Assembly (NCBI GenBank): GCA_019746155.1
Contig: JAIESJ010000274.1
Location: 1-7,230 of the forward strand
DNA from: Burkholderiales bacterium
GTDB taxonomy: Bacteria > Pseudomonadota > Gammaproteobacteria > Burkholderiales > SG8-41
Reading direction: 5' to 3'
DNA length: 7,230 nucleotides
A program made the position numbers and the translations under genes. The notes beneath the pieces were generated by a model. The model was given only the letters and a program-made list of their open reading frames with translations, did no database searches and was not told the DNA's origin. Positions 4,568-7,230 of this stretch are shown here, one piece after another; the first letter of the stretch is position 1; every line of letters starts with the position of its first letter.

Positions 4568-6621
4568 GTGGTCTCCGGCGCGCATGGTCTATTGAGAATT
4601 TGCGCCGCGCTTGGGGTTGGGTGCGGTCAAATCCGGATCGGGCATACAAGAGTTATTTTCGCGAGCTATACAGTGCCTATGCAACGGCAGATGAGGCGCT
4701 TCTAAGACATTTGGCGAATCGACTGCGGCGCGGTATCTACACGCCGACCGATGCGTGCAAGGTGTTCCTGCCAAAGCCCTCCGGAATATTGCGACCAATA
4801 TCCTTGCTTTCGGTGGAAGATCAAATTGTCTATCAGGCGCTCGCCAACATCGTCGCCGAGCGGCTGTTTCCTCATGTGTCCAGACGCTACAACAAGCAGG
4901 TATTCGGCCACCTCTACGCCGGAATTTCGAGCCCATGGTTCTACAGAAAGTGGTCGGATGGCTACCGCGCGTTCAACAAAGCCGCGGAGGAGGCCTTTGC
5001 ACACGGCTACGTTTGGACGGCGAGTTTCGACTTAACAGCCTTCTACGACAGCATTGACCACCGGGTACTCCGGCATTTTCTGGAGAAAATCGGATGCGAC
5101 ACAGAGTTGGCCAAAAAGCTGACTGAGTATCTCTCTGTCTGGACGGCGACATCGACGCGTATCTATCACAACCACGGAATTCCGCAGGGCCCGTTGAGTT
5201 CTGGGCTAATCGCGGAAACCGTACTCGCCTACTTCGACCATAACCATCGGGCCGAGACAGGAGTCCAGTACTTTCGGTACGTTGACGACATTCGGCTCTT
5301 TGCACGCGATGATAAGCACCTGCGCGGGATGCTGGTGGCGCTGGATCGCATGAGTAAGGATGTCGGACTTTTTCCCCAGTCGAGCAAGATCGACATCCAT
5401 CGGGTAACCGACATCCAAGACGAACTCAAGTCGGTAAGTACGCCGGTGGAGTCCGTTTTGGCCGAACCGGAGGTTGATCAGAAAGCCCTATACCGCCGCT
5501 TGGCCGAGTTGAGTCCGCGGTACGAGGTCACGAGTGCGACTCGCTTCAAGTACCTGCTTGGGCGCGCGGTCCCAGTTCGGCGACTAACCGAACGTCTATG
5601 GCGCATTTACGAGAAGCAGCCACACCTTTACGAGGTGATTTCTCGCTACCTCGCCCGCTACGCAAGAATTCCAAACAAAGTGGGGCTTCGACTGGTGCAG
5701 GAAGTTGAGCGGCAGGCGCTTTACCCTGCGGTTCGCGCGGCCTTTATCGGCGTGAGTACCGGTAAGTTATCTGGGGGGGCGCTGAAGAGCGCACGACGCA
5801 AGTTCAAACCACTGTGGACGCCCCGCGTCAGTCAGGCGGACTTGTCCGACGCTTTGGCGGCATGGTTGCATCATGAACGCAAGTTCACGGAACGACAGGC
5901 CGAGTATTCAGTGGTATCGACCAAGCCCGGCTGGCTCCGCGCGCGAGTTCAATACGCAGTGCCGTGGGCTAAAATGTCGGCGGGACAACGGCGAAGTTGG
6001 TTGAATGCGAACCTGCGAGCGGAATCGGCGGATGTGGCGATTTCCGCGGCGCGGCTGGTCGGCGTGATGGGTATTGCCGTCGATCGCTCGGTGCGTGACG
6101 TGCACCCCTTGGCAAGACTCGTATTGAAGGAATTCGGAGCTTTGCGCAGAGCGAAAGCTGGCATTTGCGGTATCCGGCTGGCAATCGAGGAAATGACCGG
6201 GCATGACATCGCTGTCGATTGGCGAAGCTTCTTTGGACGGAATTACAAACACGCCGAGGCGCAGATCGTCGAGTGCAAGGGGCACTTCAAGACGAGCCCC
6301 AATTCTTGGGTGAACGGTACGGATGTCTTCATCGACTGGATGCTGGACGCGCTGTTTCGTCGAGATCCAAGCCTCGGTACCTACACCATGGGGAATGTCG
6401 GCGGATGCTTGTCTCACGGCAGACTAAAAGCACGCTATCCCGCAGTATTCAAGTTTCTCAATGAAATCCATTCGAAGCGTTACGAGAGCAATCTCTCACA
6501 TGCAAGAATTCGCCGGACGCAACAGCCTACCAAACGGATCCGCTTCAAATGGCTCGCGAAAGGCGCCGTGCTACTGCGGCGGGCGAGCGACGAGCTGGCG
6601 ACCAAGTTTCCTGTGAAATGA
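4564..6621 (+). CDS. Reverse transcriptase of the Abi/UG (defence-associated) type, with long C-terminal extension
   Basis: The 685-residue protein carries the RT motifs in order: KPSGILRPISLLSVEDQIVY (71-90), catalytic motif A FDLTAFYDSIDH (155-166), motif B GIPQGPLSSGLIAETVL (205-221), motif C FRYVDDIRLFA (237-247, with catalytic D241 and D242) and motif D near GLFPQSSKID (268-277). The catalytic Asp residues are all present. Residues of about 300-685 form an Arg/Leu-rich, apparently helical extension with no maturase X, HNH or thumb motifs of group II introns, and length far exceeds retron RTs (about 300-400). This fits the Abi and UG/DRT groups, several of which block phage. I cannot assign a subgroup. 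The start is fixed by a stop at 4549 and by the ATGA coupling. Its partner is the DprA-like gene 31 bp upstream. A large hairpin lies 42 bp after the stop. Confidence 0.88.
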   Translation: MSGLRRAWSIENLRRAWGWVRSNPDRAYKSYFRELYSAYATADEALLRHLANRLRRGIYTPTDACKVFLPKPSGILRPISLLSVEDQIVYQALANIVAERLFPHVSRRYNKQVFGHLYAGISSPWFYRKWSDGYRAFNKAAEEAFAHGYVWTASFDLTAFYDSIDHRVLRHFLEKIGCDTELAKKLTEYLSVWTATSTRIYHNHGIPQGPLSSGLIAETVLAYFDHNHRAETGVQYFRYVDDIRLFARDDKHLRGMLVALDRMSKDVGLFPQSSKIDIHRVTDIQDELKSVSTPVESVLAEPEVDQKALYRRLAELSPRYEVTSATRFKYLLGRAVPVRRLTERLWRIYEKQPHLYEVISRYLARYARIPNKVGLRLVQEVERQALYPAVRAAFIGVSTGKLSGGALKSARRKFKPLWTPRVSQADLSDALAAWLHHERKFTERQAEYSVVSTKPGWLRARVQYAVPWAKMSAGQRRSWLNANLRAESADVAISAARLVGVMGIAVDRSVRDVHPLARLVLKEFGALRRAKAGICGIRLAIEEMTGHDIAVDWRSFFGRNYKHAEAQIVECKGHFKTSPNSWVNGTDVFIDWMLDALFRRDPSLGTYTMGNVGGCLSHGRLKARYPAVFKFLNEIHSKRYESNLSHARIRRTQQPTKRIRFKWLAKGAVLLRRASDELATKFPVK

Positions 6622-6898
6622 TCTTCAGCTAGCACACGAAGAAATCCGGCTGTGTAGCAATGCCCGGTTACCCACCGCCCGATCCGCGCGTGCGAGAGAG
6701 GGGCCGCACGCATCGGGCCGTGGATAACCGGGAAACCCACGGCAATCGCAACCGGTCCTGACTCGCCGTCGGATACTCAGTTTGCCTCGCTGTCAATACT
6801 TTTTCGTGGCCTCGTCGAGGCTCCGATTCCGTCGCAAAAGGGCCATGCGGTGTGGAAGGATGTTGCCGTCTTCCATTACCAGCCGCGAGGTGACGATC
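6622..6898. other. Gap between RT and alpA-type gene, no gene seen
   Basis: Besides the large hairpin, this stretch holds a perfect palindrome GCCTCG-T-CGAGGC (6809-6821). I see no convincing reading frame and no remnant of the missing integrase catalytic domain. I cannot place a good sigma-70 promoter for the following regulator. Confidence 0.5.
6663..6732. repeat. Large nested hairpin downstream of the RT
   Basis: Four co-centred arm pairs are perfect: CCCGGTTA (6663-6670) with TAACCGGG (6725-6732), CCAC (6672-6675) with GTGG (6720-6723), GCCCGAT (6677-6683) with ATCGGGC (6712-6718), and GCGTGCG (6688-6694) with CGCACGC (6705-6711). Together 26 base pairs form over 70 bases. No T-run follows, so it is not a normal terminator. 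It could be a structured RNA, a DNA cruciform or a protein-binding site. Confidence 0.75.
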
Positions 6899-7123
6899 AT
6901 GGCGCAGAGTATCCAGCGGGAGCCCGCATTTCTTCGACGCAAGCAGGTCGAGACGCGCACAGGGCTTTCGCGCAGCACGATTTATCAGTACATCAAGGAC
7001 GGCGTTTTCCCGAAGCCGGTGCCGCTCGGTCCGCGCGCGGTCGGCTGGCTCGAATCGGACGTGAGCGACTGGATCGCGGCGCGGGTGGAGAGCGCGCGGA
7101 GTGGCAGCGGGCAGGCGGTGTGA
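6899..7123 (+). CDS. AlpA-family (excisionase-like) DNA-binding regulator
   Basis: The 74-residue protein is a winged helix-turn-helix of the MerR/AlpA kind: FLRRKQVETRTGLSRSTIYQ (11-30) contains the recognition helix, then YIKDGVFPKPVPLGPRAVGW (31-50) and LESDVSDWIAARVE (51-64) complete the fold. AlpA relatives activate integrase or excision genes and serve as small regulators of P4-like islands. I chose the ATG at 6899 because GAGGTGA lies 5 bp upstream and the protein then has normal family length; an in-frame extension to 6782 has no domain content. In related islands this gene usually lies just downstream of the integrase, so here the RT operon appears to separate the pair. An AGGAGG box (7184-7189) further on hints at another gene beyond the window. 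Confidence 0.88.
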   Translation: MAQSIQREPAFLRRKQVETRTGLSRSTIYQYIKDGVFPKPVPLGPRAVGWLESDVSDWIAARVESARSGSGQAV

Positions 7124-7135
7124 CAAACCGCCCGC

Positions 7136-7230
7136 ATGGCTGCACAACGAAGCGGGTCTGAGAGGCTAACCCCTATCGGTAGCAGGAGGTGCAGGGCCGG
7201 AAACCGCGGTTCGCGCATGACCGCTCAATC
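7136..7230 (+). CDS. Possible start of a further gene, cut by the window end
   Basis: A frame open to the edge begins at ATG 7136 and includes a second ATG at 7217. AGGAGG lies at 7184-7189, too far from 7217 and too close to a GTG at 7189 to settle a start. Too little sequence is present to recognise a product. Confidence 0.2.
   Translation, partial: MAAQRSGSERLTPIGSRRCRAGNRGSRMTAQ

Noticed and set aside
4564..6621. Group II intron maturase or retron reverse transcriptase
   Set aside because: No maturase X or HNH segment and no intron domain V-like end are visible. The protein is much longer than retron RTs, has YVDD and not the usual retron YADD, and its motif B and the long helical extension fit Abi/UG proteins better.
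6663..6732. Integron attC site
   Set aside because: The outer arms are CCCGGTTA and TAACCGGG. They do not have the RYYYAAC...GTTRRRY order of attC, and no integron integrase or cassette pattern is present.
6663..6732. Intrinsic terminator for the RT operon
   Set aside because: There is no T-run after the hairpin on either strand.
1..7230. CRISPR array or complete insertion sequence
   Set aside because: No regularly spaced direct repeats and no transposase frame with terminal inverted repeats could be seen.

Overview
The window is GC-rich accessory DNA with ribosome-binding sites and gene families typical of Proteobacteria, most likely a beta- or gammaproteobacterium. The species cannot be read from the sequence. 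A P4-type tyrosine integrase start, an AlpA-type regulator, a toxin module and a reverse transcriptase within 7 kb point to a genomic island or integrative element with decayed edges.

Layout. Positions 1-420 hold a frameshifted remnant of a NYN-domain gene (minus strand). A strong bidirectional terminator (437-476) and an AT-rich, gene-free stretch (about 505-755) follow. Positions 756-2295 (minus) hold a two-gene operon: an XRE repressor fused to an ImmA/IrrE metallopeptidase, then a MazF/PemK toxin overlapping it by 8 bp. The last 48 residues of the repressor-peptidase look like a separate antitoxin peptide with its own strong internal Shine-Dalgarno sequence and ATG. A divergent control region (2311-2381) has two face-to-face promoters with overlapping -10 boxes and repeated TTGACG/CGTCAA operators. 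It drives the toxin operon one way and a 58-residue gene (2403-2579) the other way. About 750 bases of GC-rich, hairpin-rich DNA without a credible gene follow, ending in a perfect intrinsic terminator (3311-3337).

From 3429 an integrase begins but is cut after about 97 residues, near 3720. It is joined there to the 3' part of an unrelated, unrecognised gene (to 3985). That gene leads by overlapping stop/start codons into a DprA/Smf-like SLOG protein (3978-4532), a 12-codon micro-ORF (4529-4567) and a 685-residue reverse transcriptase (4564-6621). The reverse transcriptase has a YVDD centre and a long C-terminal extension, resembling the Abi/UG group linked to phage defence. A large nested hairpin (6663-6732) follows it, then an alpA-type regulator (6899-7123) and possibly the start of another gene.

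How it fits together (inference): the element core was once integrase followed by alpA. A defence-like cargo operon, [unknown]-DprA-like-RT, now sits between the two and removed most of the integrase. The toxin module next door would act in stabilisation or defence. The DprA-like plus RT operon, with its coupled micro-ORF and flanking structured DNA, is the best candidate for an undescribed system.
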